A stretch of 49,695 bases of DNA from Gammaproteobacteria bacterium (GCA_027013145.1 JALUXX010000046.1:1-49695); one strand, 5' to 3'; positions 1-8,555 are shown, numbered from the stretch's first letter. Notes: a model not told the origin generated them from the letters alone. Program-made: numbers and translations.

Positions 1-24
1 CCCAATCACGCTAAGCTCACCCAT
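1..24 (-). CDS. 5' end of an unidentified gene running off the left edge
   Basis: An ATG at 24 (minus strand) follows an excellent Shine-Dalgarno sequence (GAGGAGGAGACC just upstream). The eight visible codons read MGELSVIG and then leave the window. Nothing can be said about function from so little. The strong ribosome site is the only reason to call it a gene. Confidence 0.4.
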
Positions 25-167
25 GGTCTCCTCCTCACTCTCACCGATGGTCCCAGAATCCACTCCATCTTGGCGCATCACGACGCCGAAGTAGAGGGGG
101 AGGAGACCATCCCATCGGATGGAGCGACGCGCAATCCGGGAACGGGAGTCCTCCCCGCACCGCGATC

Positions 168-198
168 CCCGGATTGCGGCCTGCGGCCTACATCCGGG
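168..198. repeat. Palindromic GTAGCCCGGAT-type intergenic repeat, copy 1
   Basis: The arms CCCGGAT (168-174) and ATCCGGG (192-198) form an inverted repeat around a GC-rich loop. On the minus strand it begins GTAGCCCGGATGTAGG, a style of short extragenic repeat that I recall from many high-GC proteobacteria. A degenerate second unit (CGGCCTGCGGCCTGC...CCGGACTAC) follows to about 240. It sits just downstream of the aldolase/dehydrogenase stop codon and may act as a weak terminator. A related copy lies at 8190-8224. Confidence 0.55.
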
Positions 199-254
199 CT
201 ACATCGACCCTCCGGCCTGCGGCCTGCAGCCGGACTACGTCGCGCGGGGGGCGC

Positions 255-2228
255 TCAGATCACGCGTTCGTTGCCGCCGTCGACGGGGATCTGCGCGCCG
301 GTGGTCTTGGCGAAGACCGGGCCGCACATCTCGGCGGCGAGTTCCGCAACGTCGCGGCTGGTCACCTCCACGCCGAGCACGTTGCGCCGCTTGTACTCCT
401 CAACGCTCAGGCCGTAGTGCGCGGCGCGCGAGGCGAGGACCTCCGGGGTCCAGATGCCGGTGTCGAATACCGCGTTGGGGTGCACGACGTTGACGGTGAT
501 GCCGTCGCCGCCCCACTCCAGGGCGGCCACGCGCGCGAGCTGGTTGAGCGCCGCCTTGGAGGCCGAATACGCGGCCGCTCCCGGGCCCGGCGCCGGCACG
601 TTCTTCGAGCCGACGACCACCACCCGCCCGCGCCGCGGGGCCAGCCGCAGCAGCGGCCAGGCCCGGCGCAGGATCTCGAGGTTCGCGTCGAGGTTCACCG
701 CCATGACCCGGCGCCATTCCTCCAGGGGCAGTTCCGCGATCGAACGGCTGGCGGGAAACACGCCGGCGTTGAGCACCAGGAGATCCACCCCCCCGAACTC
801 GCGTACCGCGCGGGCGAAGGCGGCCGCGACCCGTTCCGGGTCGGTCACGTCACAGGGGATGCCGACATACCCCGGCGCCGGATGCAGCGCCTCCACCCGC
901 GGATCGAGATCGAGGCCCACGACGGCGGCGCCGCGCGCGCGGAAAGACTCCACGCACGCGCGGCCGATCCCGGATGCGGCCCCGGTGACCAGGGCGACCT
1001 CGCCGGCAAAGGCCGGCGGCGTACCGCCGCGGCGCAGCTTCGCCTGCTCCAGTTCCCAGTACTCGACCTCGAAGATCTCCTGGGCGGGAAGCGCCCGAAA
1101 GCCCCCGAGCGCCTCGGCCCGCAGGATCACCCCGATGGTGTGCCGGTAGATGTCCTGCACGATGGCCGCCTCGCGCGGACTGCGCCCGACGGTGCACAGG
1201 CCGAGTTCCGGATCGAGGACGACCCGGGGCGCCGGATCGAGCATCGTCTTGCGGGCGCGGGAGCGCGGCTCGTGGAGGCGGAAGTAGGCGCGATAGTCGC
1301 GCACGTACGCGTCCACATCGCGGCCGAGCATCGGCACGCGCTTGGTGCGGATGACGTGGTCGGGCGTCGCCGGGCCGCGCTGCGAGATCTGCGCGACGTC
1401 GGCGCGTTGCGCGAACGCCAGGAACTCCGGCTCGGGCGCGCAATGCAGGATCATCGGTGCGCCGGCCGCTTCGGAGACCGCGCGACGCAGTGCCGCGATC
1501 GCCTCCGGCGCCACGTCGGGCGCAGGGACCGGCTCCGCCGCCGGCAGCGACCAGGCGCGCTTGCGCTCCAGGTAGGCCTCGGCACGGCTGACCAGCTCGA
1601 TCATCCGCTCGTACGACTCGCGCGCGCTTTCCCCGAAGGAGAAGATGCCGTGATTCATCAGCACCATCCCTTCGGTATGCGGGCCGGACTCCGCGGGGAA
1701 GCGCTCGGCGCACAGCCGCGCGAGATCGAATCCCGGCATCACGTAGGGGATGATTACCACCCGCTCGCCGTAGACTTCGCGTACTCGCTCCGCGCCGTCG
1801 TCCGTGTTCGTGATCGTCACCACCGCATCGGCATGCGTATGATCCACGTAACGGTACGGCAGGATCGCGTGCAGGATCGCCTCGACCGAGGGCGTCGGGG
1901 CCGACGCGCGCTTGGTATGGGTCTTGAGTTCGTTCACCATCTCCGAGTCGGAGAGCAGGGGCAGTCGCGAGAGCGCGATCAGGTGGTCGAGACGCACCGG
2001 GGCGAAACCCGGCTCGTCGATCGATTCGAGATCCCATCCGCTGCCTTTCACATAGAGGATCCGCTCCTCCTCGCCCAGGAGGTCGGTCTCCGTGATCTTG
2101 ACCGAGGTATTGCCGCCGCCGTGCAGCACGAGGGCGGGCTCGCGCCCGAGCAGCCGCGAGGAGTAGACCCGCAGGCCGAGTTCGCCGCTGAATCCGGCGG
2201 CTTCCTGGTCGTTCCAGAGGCTCTTCAT
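255..2228 (-). CDS. Bifunctional class II aldolase / short-chain dehydrogenase (rhamnulose-1-phosphate aldolase-dehydrogenase type)
   Basis: This 657-residue fusion has an N-terminal class II aldolase domain (about 1-390) with HGGGNTSVK near residue 36 and the metal-binding HTHAD. A C-terminal short-chain dehydrogenase domain (about 420-657) has the NAD-binding VTGAASGIG, the LNAG motif and the catalytic YSASK. The family splits a deoxy-sugar or ketose phosphate and oxidises the resulting lactaldehyde-type product in the cytoplasm. No rhamnose isomerase, kinase or transporter genes lie nearby, so the actual substrate is open. The ATG at 2228 was chosen because the conserved MKSLWND start begins there; 16 more codons could be read upstream. 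The gene stands alone on the minus strand with a 256-bp gap before the next gene, in which I see nothing. Confidence 0.88.
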   Translation of the reverse strand: MKSLWNDQEAAGFSGELGLRVYSSRLLGREPALVLHGGGNTSVKITETDLLGEEERILYVKGSGWDLESIDEPGFAPVRLDHLIALSRLPLLSDSEMVNELKTHTKRASAPTPSVEAILHAILPYRYVDHTHADAVVTITNTDDGAERVREVYGERVVIIPYVMPGFDLARLCAERFPAESGPHTEGMVLMNHGIFSFGESARESYERMIELVSRAEAYLERKRAWSLPAAEPVPAPDVAPEAIAALRRAVSEAAGAPMILHCAPEPEFLAFAQRADVAQISQRGPATPDHVIRTKRVPMLGRDVDAYVRDYRAYFRLHEPRSRARKTMLDPAPRVVLDPELGLCTVGRSPREAAIVQDIYRHTIGVILRAEALGGFRALPAQEIFEVEYWELEQAKLRRGGTPPAFAGEVALVTGAASGIGRACVESFRARGAAVVGLDLDPRVEALHPAPGYVGIPCDVTDPERVAAAFARAVREFGGVDLLVLNAGVFPASRSIAELPLEEWRRVMAVNLDANLEILRRAWPLLRLAPRRGRVVVVGSKNVPAPGPGAAAYSASKAALNQLARVAALEWGGDGITVNVVHPNAVFDTGIWTPEVLASRAAHYGLSVEEYKRRNVLGVEVTSRDVAELAAEMCGPVFAKTTGAQIPVDGGNERVI

Positions 2229-2484
2229 CGAAATCGCCGCGGTGCGTGCGGGCCCGGGGCCGACCCCCAGGTACACCCGGCGGCCAAGCTATCCGATCGA
2301 CGCCCGGCAGGCAAGCCGCGACCGGGACGCTTGATCGGGGCCGCGCGATTGCCTACCTTGTAGCCGCCTGCCGGCCGGCGCCCCCCGTGGGGCGTAGGGG
2401 CGCGGACCCCGGCCGCGGCGGCACGGGCCGGCGGCGGTCCCCGGGGCCATCCCGGGCGCGGCCCCTCCAACAAACGGTGAATTC

Positions 2485-2769
2485 ATGGCATCCGACATCG
2501 ACGAGCTGACAGTGGACTATACGGAAGACGGCGTCCAGGTCGTCAAGCAACTGGACAAAGTAGTCCTTTCCCGCGGCGCCTGGAGCACGATCCTCTACCG
2601 CTATCAGGAATGGGACCGCCGCAAGGGCGGGTACGGCCCGGACAAGTTCTCCATACGCCGCTATCAGAAGCGCGGCGGCGAATATCAGCAGAAGTCCAAA
2701 TTCACGATCTCGAGCAAGGATCAGGCGCGTGCGATCATCGAGGCGCTGTCCAACTGGATCCGCGACTGA
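2485..2769 (+). CDS. Small conserved protein resembling PC4/YdbC-type ssDNA-binding proteins
   Basis: This 94-residue soluble protein has a basic, beta-rich middle (GPDKFSIRRYQKR, KSKFTISS) and a C-terminal helix (KDQARAIIEALSNWIRD). A KFxISSxxQA...W ending is what I recall from the PC4 transcription-coactivator fold, which binds single-stranded nucleic acid as a dimer. That match is from memory of the pattern and not a search. The ATG at 2485 has only a weak upstream GGTGA. It converges on the NYN-domain gene with a 19-bp gap. A role in transcription or single-strand DNA handling is an inference. Confidence 0.65.
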   Translation: MASDIDELTVDYTEDGVQVVKQLDKVVLSRGAWSTILYRYQEWDRRKGGYGPDKFSIRRYQKRGGEYQQKSKFTISSKDQARAIIEALSNWIRD

Positions 2770-2788
2770 GGCGGCGGGCCCGCTCCGA

Positions 2789-3634
2789 TCACTCCTCGTG
2801 GTTGAAGGCGGTGATGATGTAGCCGCCCGATTTCTCGTCGCGTTCCAGATCCAGCAGCCCGCGCTCGCGCGCCTCCTCGAGCAACTTGCTGAAGCTACGG
2901 AACCCGTAGTACGACTCGCTGAAGCCGGGCTTGCGCCGCTTGAGGGTCTGCTTGACCATCGACCCCCAGATCTTCTCCTCCTCGCCGCGCTCCGAGAATA
3001 ACGCCTCTACGGTCTCGATCACCAGATCGATGGCGTCCTGTTTCTTGTCCCCTTCGGACTTTTCGACGTCGCCCTTGGCCGCCGCGGCGTCGGCGCCCTT
3101 GCCTGCCGCCTTCGTCGAGGACTTGCGGCGCGCGCGCCGGCGCCCCTCCTTCTCGCGGACGAGGTCGTCATAGAAGATGAACTCGTCGCAGTTGGCGATC
3201 AAAAGGTCCGAGGTCGCGTTCTTTACCCCGACGCCGATGACGACCTTGTCGTTCTCCCGGAGCTTGCTCACCAGGGGCGAGAAGTCCGAGTCGCCGCTGA
3301 TGATCACGAAGGTGTCGACATGGGCCTTCGTATAACACAGGTCGAGGGCGTCGACGACCATACGGATATCGGCGGAGTTCTTGCCCGACTGGCGCACATG
3401 GGGGATCTCGATCAGCTCGAAGGAGGCCTCGTGCATCCCGCGTTTGAACTCCTTGTACCGCTCCCAGTCGCAGTAGGCCTTCTTGACGACGATGTTACCC
3501 TTGAGCAGCAGGCGCTCGAGGACTTTGGTGATGTCGAACTGGGAATACTTGGCGTCGCGTACGCCGAGCGCGATATTCTCGAAATCGCAGAACACGGCCA
3601 TGCTCTGCGTCTGTCCCTGGGACGATCCGGCCAC
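2789..3634 (-). CDS. NYN-domain (LabA/DUF88-type) putative ribonuclease with a C-terminal LOTUS/OST-HTH domain
   Basis: This is a 281-residue protein. The N-terminal NYN (PIN-like) domain, about 12-155, keeps the acidic metal-binding pattern: Asp17 in CDFEN, Asp89 in SADI, and Asp115 and Asp117 in SGDSDF. A Lys/Arg/Ala-rich linker (about 160-198) joins it to a C-terminal winged-helix region (200-275, with SESYYGFRSFSKLLEEA) typical of LOTUS/OST-HTH RNA-binding domains. The family is expected to cut or process RNA, and the substrate is unknown. The GTG at 3634 is chosen because GGGGAGGAACGA precedes it. It diverges from dsbB across a 171-bp gap. Confidence 0.85.
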   Translation of the reverse strand: MAGSSQGQTQSMAVFCDFENIALGVRDAKYSQFDITKVLERLLLKGNIVVKKAYCDWERYKEFKRGMHEASFELIEIPHVRQSGKNSADIRMVVDALDLCYTKAHVDTFVIISGDSDFSPLVSKLRENDKVVIGVGVKNATSDLLIANCDEFIFYDDLVREKEGRRRARRKSSTKAAGKGADAAAAKGDVEKSEGDKKQDAIDLVIETVEALFSERGEEEKIWGSMVKQTLKRRKPGFSESYYGFRSFSKLLEEARERGLLDLERDEKSGGYIITAFNHEE

Positions 3635-3805
3635 TCGTTCCTCCCCCCGCGCCCGCCGCGGGCGCGGGCGTCATTACACCACGCCCGGGACACCGCGTAA
3701 ACGTACCGGGGTGTCTGCCCCGTCCGCGCGCGGCCGGCGGACCTCGATCGCTCCCGCGAAACGCCGGACCATGATAGAGTGATCAGAGCTTCGCAGGACC
3801 GGTGG

Positions 3806-4309
3806 ATGACGGCGCGCCCCGCCTCCAAACGATGGTTGAACGCGGCAGGCACGCTCGCCTGCGCCGCGCTCCTGGGCTACGCCTACTATGCCCAGTTCCG
3901 TCTGCACCTCGATCCCTGCCCGCTGTGCATCTTCGAGCGCCTCGGCGTGACCGCGCTGGGGCTGGTGTTCCTGGCCGCCGCCGTGCATGACCCCGGCCGG
4001 GTCGGGGCGCGCATCTACGCCTTGCTCATCGCCGCGACGGCGCTCATCGGCACGGCGGTCGCCGCGCGCCACGTCTGGATCCAGCACCTGCCCGCCGACC
4101 GTGTCCCCTCCTGCGGGCCCGGCCTCGCCTACCTGCTGGAGACCTTTCCCCTGAGCCGCACCCTGCGCATGGTGCTGACCGGGTCGGGCGAGTGCGCGCG
4201 CGTCTCGTGGCGCTTTCTCGGGTTGAGCATGCCGGAATGGGTCCTGCTCTGGTTCGTGGCACTCGGGTCCGCGGGCTTCGTGCACAACTGGCGCGCCCGC
4301 GGCGGCTGA
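3806..4309 (+). CDS. dsbB: Disulfide bond formation protein B
   Basis: This is a 167-residue inner-membrane protein with four hydrophobic segments. The two redox pairs of DsbB are present: Cys38-Cys41 (CPLC) in the first periplasmic loop and Cys103/Cys130 in the second. It reoxidises DsbA and passes electrons to quinone, giving disulfides to envelope proteins. The ATG at 3806 has an AGGA ribosome site about eight bases upstream. A GTG at 3779 would add nine residues and is less likely. The gene converges on gshA. No dsbA is visible in the window. Confidence 0.93.
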   Translation: MTARPASKRWLNAAGTLACAALLGYAYYAQFRLHLDPCPLCIFERLGVTALGLVFLAAAVHDPGRVGARIYALLIAATALIGTAVAARHVWIQHLPADRVPSCGPGLAYLLETFPLSRTLRMVLTGSGECARVSWRFLGLSMPEWVLLWFVALGSAGFVHNWRARGG

Positions 4310-4330
4310 CGCGACCGCGCGCGCCGGCGG

Positions 4331-5908
4331 TCAGACCTCCTGCGCGAAATACCGGCGCAGATACTCGTCGAAGGGGACGTCGTCGGCGGCCTCGATCTCG
4401 GCCTGGCGCCGCAGCGACTCTTCGGCGAGCCGGCGAAACCAGGCCGTGCGCTCCGGATCCTCCGGCAGGGCCTCGAAGTAGCGCTGGTGCTTGAGGGACA
4501 TGCGCCGCGCGAAGTGATAGAAGCCCTCGCCCGTCTCGCGCATCTGCGAGAGCATGCGCGCCGAGGGTGTGCGCTCGGGGTCTTCGACCGCCGCCTTCTG
4601 GATCGCGAGACTCGCGCCATAGACGCCGCCCCCGCCGCCCGCGTCGAGCGCCGCGCACACGCCCTCCATGGCCTCGCAGACCTCCGCGGCCCAGCGGCGC
4701 AGCGGCACGGTACGACCCCCACGGCGAAGCTCCAGGGCGGGGTCGCGCCCGCGGTGGGCCGCCGCCAGTTCGTTGTAGTCGATCTCCTCACGCTCCAGGC
4801 GGCTGATCGGGGGGCTGTCATCGAGCAGACAGAAGACCATGAGCGCCTCGAGGAAACGCAACTGGTCCTCGTGTATGCCGAGGGGATCGAAGGCGTTGAC
4901 GTCGAGCGAGCGCAGTTCGATGTAGCGTACGCCGCGGCGCTTGAGCGCACGGATCGGCTTCTCGTTCCCTTCCAGGGCCTGTTTCGGGCGCACCGTGCTG
5001 TAGTACTCGTTTTCGATCTGCAGGATATTCGCGTTGAGCTGGCGGTACTCGCCGTCGACCACCACCCCGATCTTCTCGTAGCCGTGATAGGGCGTCGAGA
5101 TCGCACAGGCGAGACTCGCGATATAGGCGTCCAGGCTGTCGTAGTTCGCCTTGATGCCGGTCTCGTTCTCGCGGTTGTTCTGATAGCCGATGTCGCCCAT
5201 GCGCAGGGAGGTCCCGAACGGTTCGTAGTAAGTGTTCTCGTTGAATTCCGACAGCGTCGTCGCACGGCCGTTGAGGAAGGACTTGCACACCGCCGGCGAG
5301 GCGCCGAACAGATAGGGCACCAACCAGCCCAGGCGCTGCAGGTTGCGCAGCACCCCGAAATAGCGATCGTCGCGATAGGCGCGCGCCTCGCGCGAGTCGC
5401 CCTCGATCTCCTGCAGAACGGGCCACAGGGCATCGTTGAAGGAGTAGTTGAAGTGCACGCCGGCGATGACCTGCATCACACGCCCATAGCGGTGCCCCAA
5501 CCCGCGGCGGTAGACGGTCTTCATCATGCCGGCGTTGGATCTTCCATAACGGGCGATCGGGATGCTCGTCTCGCCGGCCACCACGCACGGCATGCTCGTG
5601 GCCCAGAGCACTTCCCCGTTCAGTTGCGAGTAGACGAAGCGCTGCGTATCGCGCAGGAACTCGAGGACCGCGGCCCCGTCCTGCAACGGCGGGGTGATCA
5701 ACTCGAGCAGGGCCTCCGAGTAGTCGGTGGTGATATAGGGATGGGTCAGCGCGGAACCGAGTCCCGCGGGATGGGGCGTCTGCGCAATCCCCCCCTCCGG
5801 GGAGACGCGTAGCGTCTCCTTTTCGACCCCGATCAGCCCCCCGCGCAACAGGGGGCCGGAACCGGCGGCGGCGAGCCGTTCGAGCCGTTGTGCGACGGAA
5901 GGGTACAA
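4331..5908 (-). CDS. gshA: Glutamate-cysteine ligase (glutathione biosynthesis, first step)
   Basis: From the chosen start the protein is 525 residues, against 518 in E. coli. It opens with LYPSVAQRLERL and soon reaches the ATP/glutamate-binding GVEKETLRV block; the TTDYSEALLELITPP and NNRENETGIK-type segments of the proteobacterial (type 1) family follow. It joins glutamate and cysteine using ATP in the cytoplasm. The start is uncertain. A TTG at 5908 preceded by AGGAACCGG fits the family N-terminus, while a GTG at 5995 would add 29 Arg/Pro-rich residues that look like untranslated sequence. No gshB is present nearby. Confidence 0.93.
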   Translation of the reverse strand: MYPSVAQRLERLAAAGSGPLLRGGLIGVEKETLRVSPEGGIAQTPHPAGLGSALTHPYITTDYSEALLELITPPLQDGAAVLEFLRDTQRFVYSQLNGEVLWATSMPCVVAGETSIPIARYGRSNAGMMKTVYRRGLGHRYGRVMQVIAGVHFNYSFNDALWPVLQEIEGDSREARAYRDDRYFGVLRNLQRLGWLVPYLFGASPAVCKSFLNGRATTLSEFNENTYYEPFGTSLRMGDIGYQNNRENETGIKANYDSLDAYIASLACAISTPYHGYEKIGVVVDGEYRQLNANILQIENEYYSTVRPKQALEGNEKPIRALKRRGVRYIELRSLDVNAFDPLGIHEDQLRFLEALMVFCLLDDSPPISRLEREEIDYNELAAAHRGRDPALELRRGGRTVPLRRWAAEVCEAMEGVCAALDAGGGGGVYGASLAIQKAAVEDPERTPSARMLSQMRETGEGFYHFARRMSLKHQRYFEALPEDPERTAWFRRLAEESLRRQAEIEAADDVPFDEYLRRYFAQEV

Positions 5909-6132
5909 ACCGGTTCCTGTTCCGGGGACGGGGATGCGTCGGGTCGACGGCCGTTCGCGGCGCCATGATAGCAGGGCGCGTTCTCGGGCCGCCACAAACC
6001 CGACGCCACGCGTGGGGGGCCGCGGCCGGCTACTTCCACATCGGAGACTGTGCTACCTTCTGCGTCCTCGACCGGGGCAACCGCCCGGATCCCCGCGACC
6101 GGGCACCGGCCCGCCCCACGGAGGACGCTGCG

Positions 6133-6771
6133 ATGCATGCCCTCACCCGCACTCTGTTCGTCATCGCCCTCGGCATCGCCGGCACGGCCGGCGCCGCCGG
6201 TGCCCCCCGTGCATCCGGTGCATCCGGTGTCGCCGGTGCACCGACACCGCCGCCTTCCGCGCCCGCCACGGCGGCACCGGCCGAACCGGCCGCACCCGCA
6301 CGCCCGCGCCCGGCGGCGACTGCGCCGGAGGGAACCGTCGCGCAGGCCCAGTTCACCACCGCGATCCGCGATCGCGAACCGGTCGACGACCTGCACGTGC
6401 TCGATCGGCCGGTGCAGCGGGTGTACTTCTTCACCGACGTGCGCAGCATGAAGGGCGGGATGGTGATCCACCGCTGGATCCACGACGGCAAGGTCGTGGC
6501 GAGCGTTCCGTTCGAGATCCGCGGGCCGCGTTGGCGCGTCTGGTCGAGCAAACGGCTGGCGTCGCGCGCGTCGGGGACCTGGACCGTGGAGGTGGTCGAC
6601 GGCGCGGGCAGACTGCTCGACCGCGCGGAACTGCGTTACGAACCCCGGAATGCGCCCGTCGCCGTGCCCGTGCGGCCGGCACCCGCTCCGGACCAGGCAC
6701 CCGCGACGGCGCAACCGTCCGCGCCGGCGCCGGCGCCCGCACCTGCGCCCGCCCCCGCGCCATCCGACTGA
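6133..6771 (+). CDS. Exported DUF2914-domain protein
   Basis: This is a 212-residue protein. It has a signal peptide (about 1-21, MHALTRTLFVIALGIAGTAG), then a Pro/Ala-rich spacer (about 22-70). The DUF2914 domain follows, with REPVDDL, VYFFTDVRSMKGG, HRWIHDGKV and the RWRVWSSKRL/GTWTVEVVD blocks. The tail is a run of Ala-Pro repeats (about 195-210), suggesting it spans or sits in the periplasm. The ATG at 6133 has a GGAGG site at good distance. The function of DUF2914 is not known; it is commonly tethered at the envelope. A PilZ gene follows 121 bp downstream on the same strand. Confidence 0.8.
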   Translation: MHALTRTLFVIALGIAGTAGAAGAPRASGASGVAGAPTPPPSAPATAAPAEPAAPARPRPAATAPEGTVAQAQFTTAIRDREPVDDLHVLDRPVQRVYFFTDVRSMKGGMVIHRWIHDGKVVASVPFEIRGPRWRVWSSKRLASRASGTWTVEVVDGAGRLLDRAELRYEPRNAPVAVPVRPAPAPDQAPATAQPSAPAPAPAPAPAPAPSD

Positions 6772-6892
6772 CGCAGGGCCCCGACCGGCGCGGCGCTCAA
6801 GCCGCCTGCGACCCGGCCGATGGGTGGGATTGAGATCCGGAGGTGGGCACACGCCCTCCGGGTGCGGCTCCTGTACCTACGGGGATCCGGCG

Positions 6893-7252
6893 ATGGACGG
6901 GCGGGCGACGATGCGGATCGGGATCAGCGGACCCGTGCGGATCACGCACACCGACGGACACGCGGCGAACGGCACCGCCGTGGACCTGTCCTCCGGCGGC
7001 CTCGCCTTTCTCAGCGAAGTCGAATTGACACCGGGTGCCCTCGTCGAACTCACGTTCCGACTCCCCGGCGCGGAGAGATCGGGACCGGTCACCTGCCTTG
7101 CGGAAGTCTCGGCCTGCCTGTTCTATTCGAGCGCACGCGGCTTCCGGATCGGGACGCGCTTTCTCAACATGTCCGACGGCAGCCGCCGGCACATCCGCCG
7201 CTTGGTGTCCGCCCGCGGCCCCCGGGAGGCGCGCGCGGCCGCGGCCGTCTAA
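6893..7252 (+). CDS. Single-domain PilZ protein (c-di-GMP effector candidate)
   Basis: This is a 119-residue protein. It has an Arg-containing N-terminal stretch (MRIGISGPVRIT), then the PilZ signature DLSSGGLAFL (D-x-S-x-x-G) and a beta-barrel-like body ending FRIGTRFLNM. PilZ domains bind cyclic di-GMP through the RxxxR and D/NxSxxG motifs; here the second is perfect, while the first is weak. The ATG at 6893 is taken. A second in-frame ATG at 6911 is possible, and neither has a strong ribosome site. It may be co-transcribed with the DUF2914 gene. It is the first of three PilZ genes within about 7 kb. Confidence 0.75.
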   Translation: MDGRATMRIGISGPVRITHTDGHAANGTAVDLSSGGLAFLSEVELTPGALVELTFRLPGAERSGPVTCLAEVSACLFYSSARGFRIGTRFLNMSDGSRRHIRRLVSARGPREARAAAAV

Positions 7253-7315
7253 AGCTAAAGGAACGCGCGTCGCCGCAGCAGGGCACGCCGACGCCGTGCC
7301 CGGCGGGGCCGCACC

Positions 7316-7501
7316 TCAGCGCAGTTCGTTGCGGGTCGCGCCGCAGCGCGTACAGCGATAGACGGTCACCAGACGACCCTGCTTGACGTCGAATCGCTGT
7401 CTCTTCCAGACCTCCCACTTGTGGAAGCCGTTGGCGCACAGGGTCACCCCCTTGCTGCGCTCGGCAAGGGAGGGCTTGCGAAACGGTACTACGTCACCCA
7501 T
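7316..7501 (-). CDS. Small zinc-ribbon-like protein
   Basis: This is a 61-residue protein beginning MGDVVPFRKPSLAER. Cys22, His27, Cys50 and Cys53 (the last two in RCTRCG) could bind one zinc ion in a ribbon fold. The ATG at 7501 is preceded by GGGAGTGG, a usable ribosome site. The next gene upstream on this strand, a PilZ gene, ends 116 bp away, so they may share a transcript. I do not recognise a named family; a nucleic-acid or protein-adaptor role is only a guess from the fold type. Confidence 0.7.
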   Translation of the reverse strand: MGDVVPFRKPSLAERSKGVTLCANGFHKWEVWKRQRFDVKQGRLVTVYRCTRCGATRNELR

Positions 7502-7617
7502 GGTCCACTCCCGGTGAACCGGCCGCCGCCGACCACCCGCCGCCATTGTACTCCACCGGCTCCCAGCGACGCCGCACGCGCGCGCGGCGGGCCGCCGGGC
7601 GCGTGCCCGCGCGGCAC

Positions 7618-8001
7618 TCAGCCGCCGGCCTCGCTCGGGCCGCGCGGCTGCAGCGGCGGGCGCCAGCGCGGCAGGCGCCCGCCCGCGCGCCGCAGCAGGG
7701 TCTGGAGGTCGCGGCGCCCGCGCGAATCGAGCGTCGCGAAGGTCACGCCGATGCCTTCCCCCAGACGCCGCGTCACCCAGCCCGGTACCCGGCACTTGCG
7801 CACGTCGTCGTCGTCCTCGAGGTCGAATTCGACCTCCACGAAACTGCGCTCGGGGAGTCCGGTCGGGTCCTGGGTCGGCGCGGAAATGAACATCCCGTTC
7901 GTACCCACGTTTCGGGTCACACCGGCCAGGACCGGTACCTGATTGCGATAGACGAGGACCTCGAGCGCCGCGGGGCGTCGCTCGGTCAGCCGCTGTTCCA
8001 T
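7618..8001 (-). CDS. PilZ-domain protein
   Basis: This is a 127-residue cytoplasmic protein. It opens MEQRLTERRPAALEVLVYRN, where the basic cluster stands at the usual RxxxR position. RNVGTNGMFIS follows, where the N-x-S-x-x-G motif has Gly in place of Ser. The PilZ barrel (VEVEFDLEDDDDVRKCRVPGWVTRR) and a Pro/Arg-rich tail complete it. AAGGAG lies at good distance from the ATG at 8001. Because both binding motifs are imperfect, c-di-GMP binding cannot be assumed. It closely resembles the PilZ gene at 13353-13718 in length and architecture, suggesting paralogues. Confidence 0.78.
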   Translation of the reverse strand: MEQRLTERRPAALEVLVYRNQVPVLAGVTRNVGTNGMFISAPTQDPTGLPERSFVEVEFDLEDDDDVRKCRVPGWVTRRLGEGIGVTFATLDSRGRRDLQTLLRRAGGRLPRWRPPLQPRGPSEAGG

Positions 8002-8189
8002 GACGCTACACTCCTTGTCCCCGGATGCATGCGCGCGGTTTCGGGGACAGGAAACCCCCGCGCGCCGAAAAGACGAGGCCGCGGTACGACCACCCTTCCA
8101 GGATATGCGCGCGTCGTGACCTGCCGATGACGCGACGTGCCCGCCGCCGGATGACGGTGCGGCGGCGGCCCGGATCTCTCTATGGATAG

Positions 8190-8224
8190 TGTAGCCCGGA
8201 TCGCGGAGGCGGGGGCGTCCGGGG
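8190..8224. repeat. Palindromic GTAGCCCGGAT-type intergenic repeat, copy 2
   Basis: GTAGCCCGGAT (8190-8200) is followed by a GC-rich spacer and CGTCCGGGGA (from 8216), giving an imperfect hairpin of the same design as the repeat at 168-198. It lies in the 261-bp gap between two minus-strand genes (8002-8262). The rest of that gap shows no gene. Two copies in 50 kb imply a dispersed family in this genome. Confidence 0.5.
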
Positions 8225-8262
8225 ATGGCAGGCGATCGGCGCGCAACCGCGCGCGGGGGCCC

Positions 8263-8448
8263 TCAGCGGCGCGGGGGCCGCAGGCGCACGACCGACGTGT
8301 CGACCCACTCGCGCCCGATGGCGTTCAGGCGCCGGTCGGCGACCCGGCGCCGATCCCACAGCACCGGGCACCCCTCACTGTCGAGAAACGGGACCGGGGG
8401 CATCGGCTGCCAGCCCCGACGGTCGGATCCGCTGCGGCGGCGGTTCAT
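8263..8448 (-). CDS. Small conserved basic protein with repeated DRR motifs
   Basis: This is a 61-residue protein, MNRRRSGSDRRGWQ at the start, then PVLWDRRRVADRRLNAIGREWVD. The two SDRR/DRRxxADRRLN blocks separated by a short hydrophobic segment form a pattern I recall from small uncharacterised proteins of gammaproteobacteria. Arg-rich RRSGxDRR stretches also occur before PilZ domains. The ATG at 8448 has a weak ribosome site. Its position among PilZ and MazG-like genes gives no firm clue to function. Confidence 0.6.
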   Translation of the reverse strand: MNRRRSGSDRRGWQPMPPVPFLDSEGCPVLWDRRRVADRRLNAIGREWVDTSVVRLRPPRR

Positions 8449-8555
8449 GGCCGGCGCGACCCCTGCTCGAAGACACGCCCCGGACAGTGCACCCGAACGG
8501 CCGTCGCGGCTATCGGATTCGCACCCAAGGATTTGTAGGAAAATGGCTCGTCGGG

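Noticed and set aside
174-2363. A 729-codon open frame on the plus strand opposite the aldolase/dehydrogenase
   Set aside because: It is the antisense shadow typical of high-GC coding sequence; it has Arg/His-rich, motif-free translation, while the minus strand gives clear aldolase and dehydrogenase motifs.
6772-6892. A possible c-di-GMP riboswitch before the PilZ gene at 6893
   Set aside because: There is a short CCGGAGG/CCTCCGG hairpin, but the conserved GEMM core sequences are not present.
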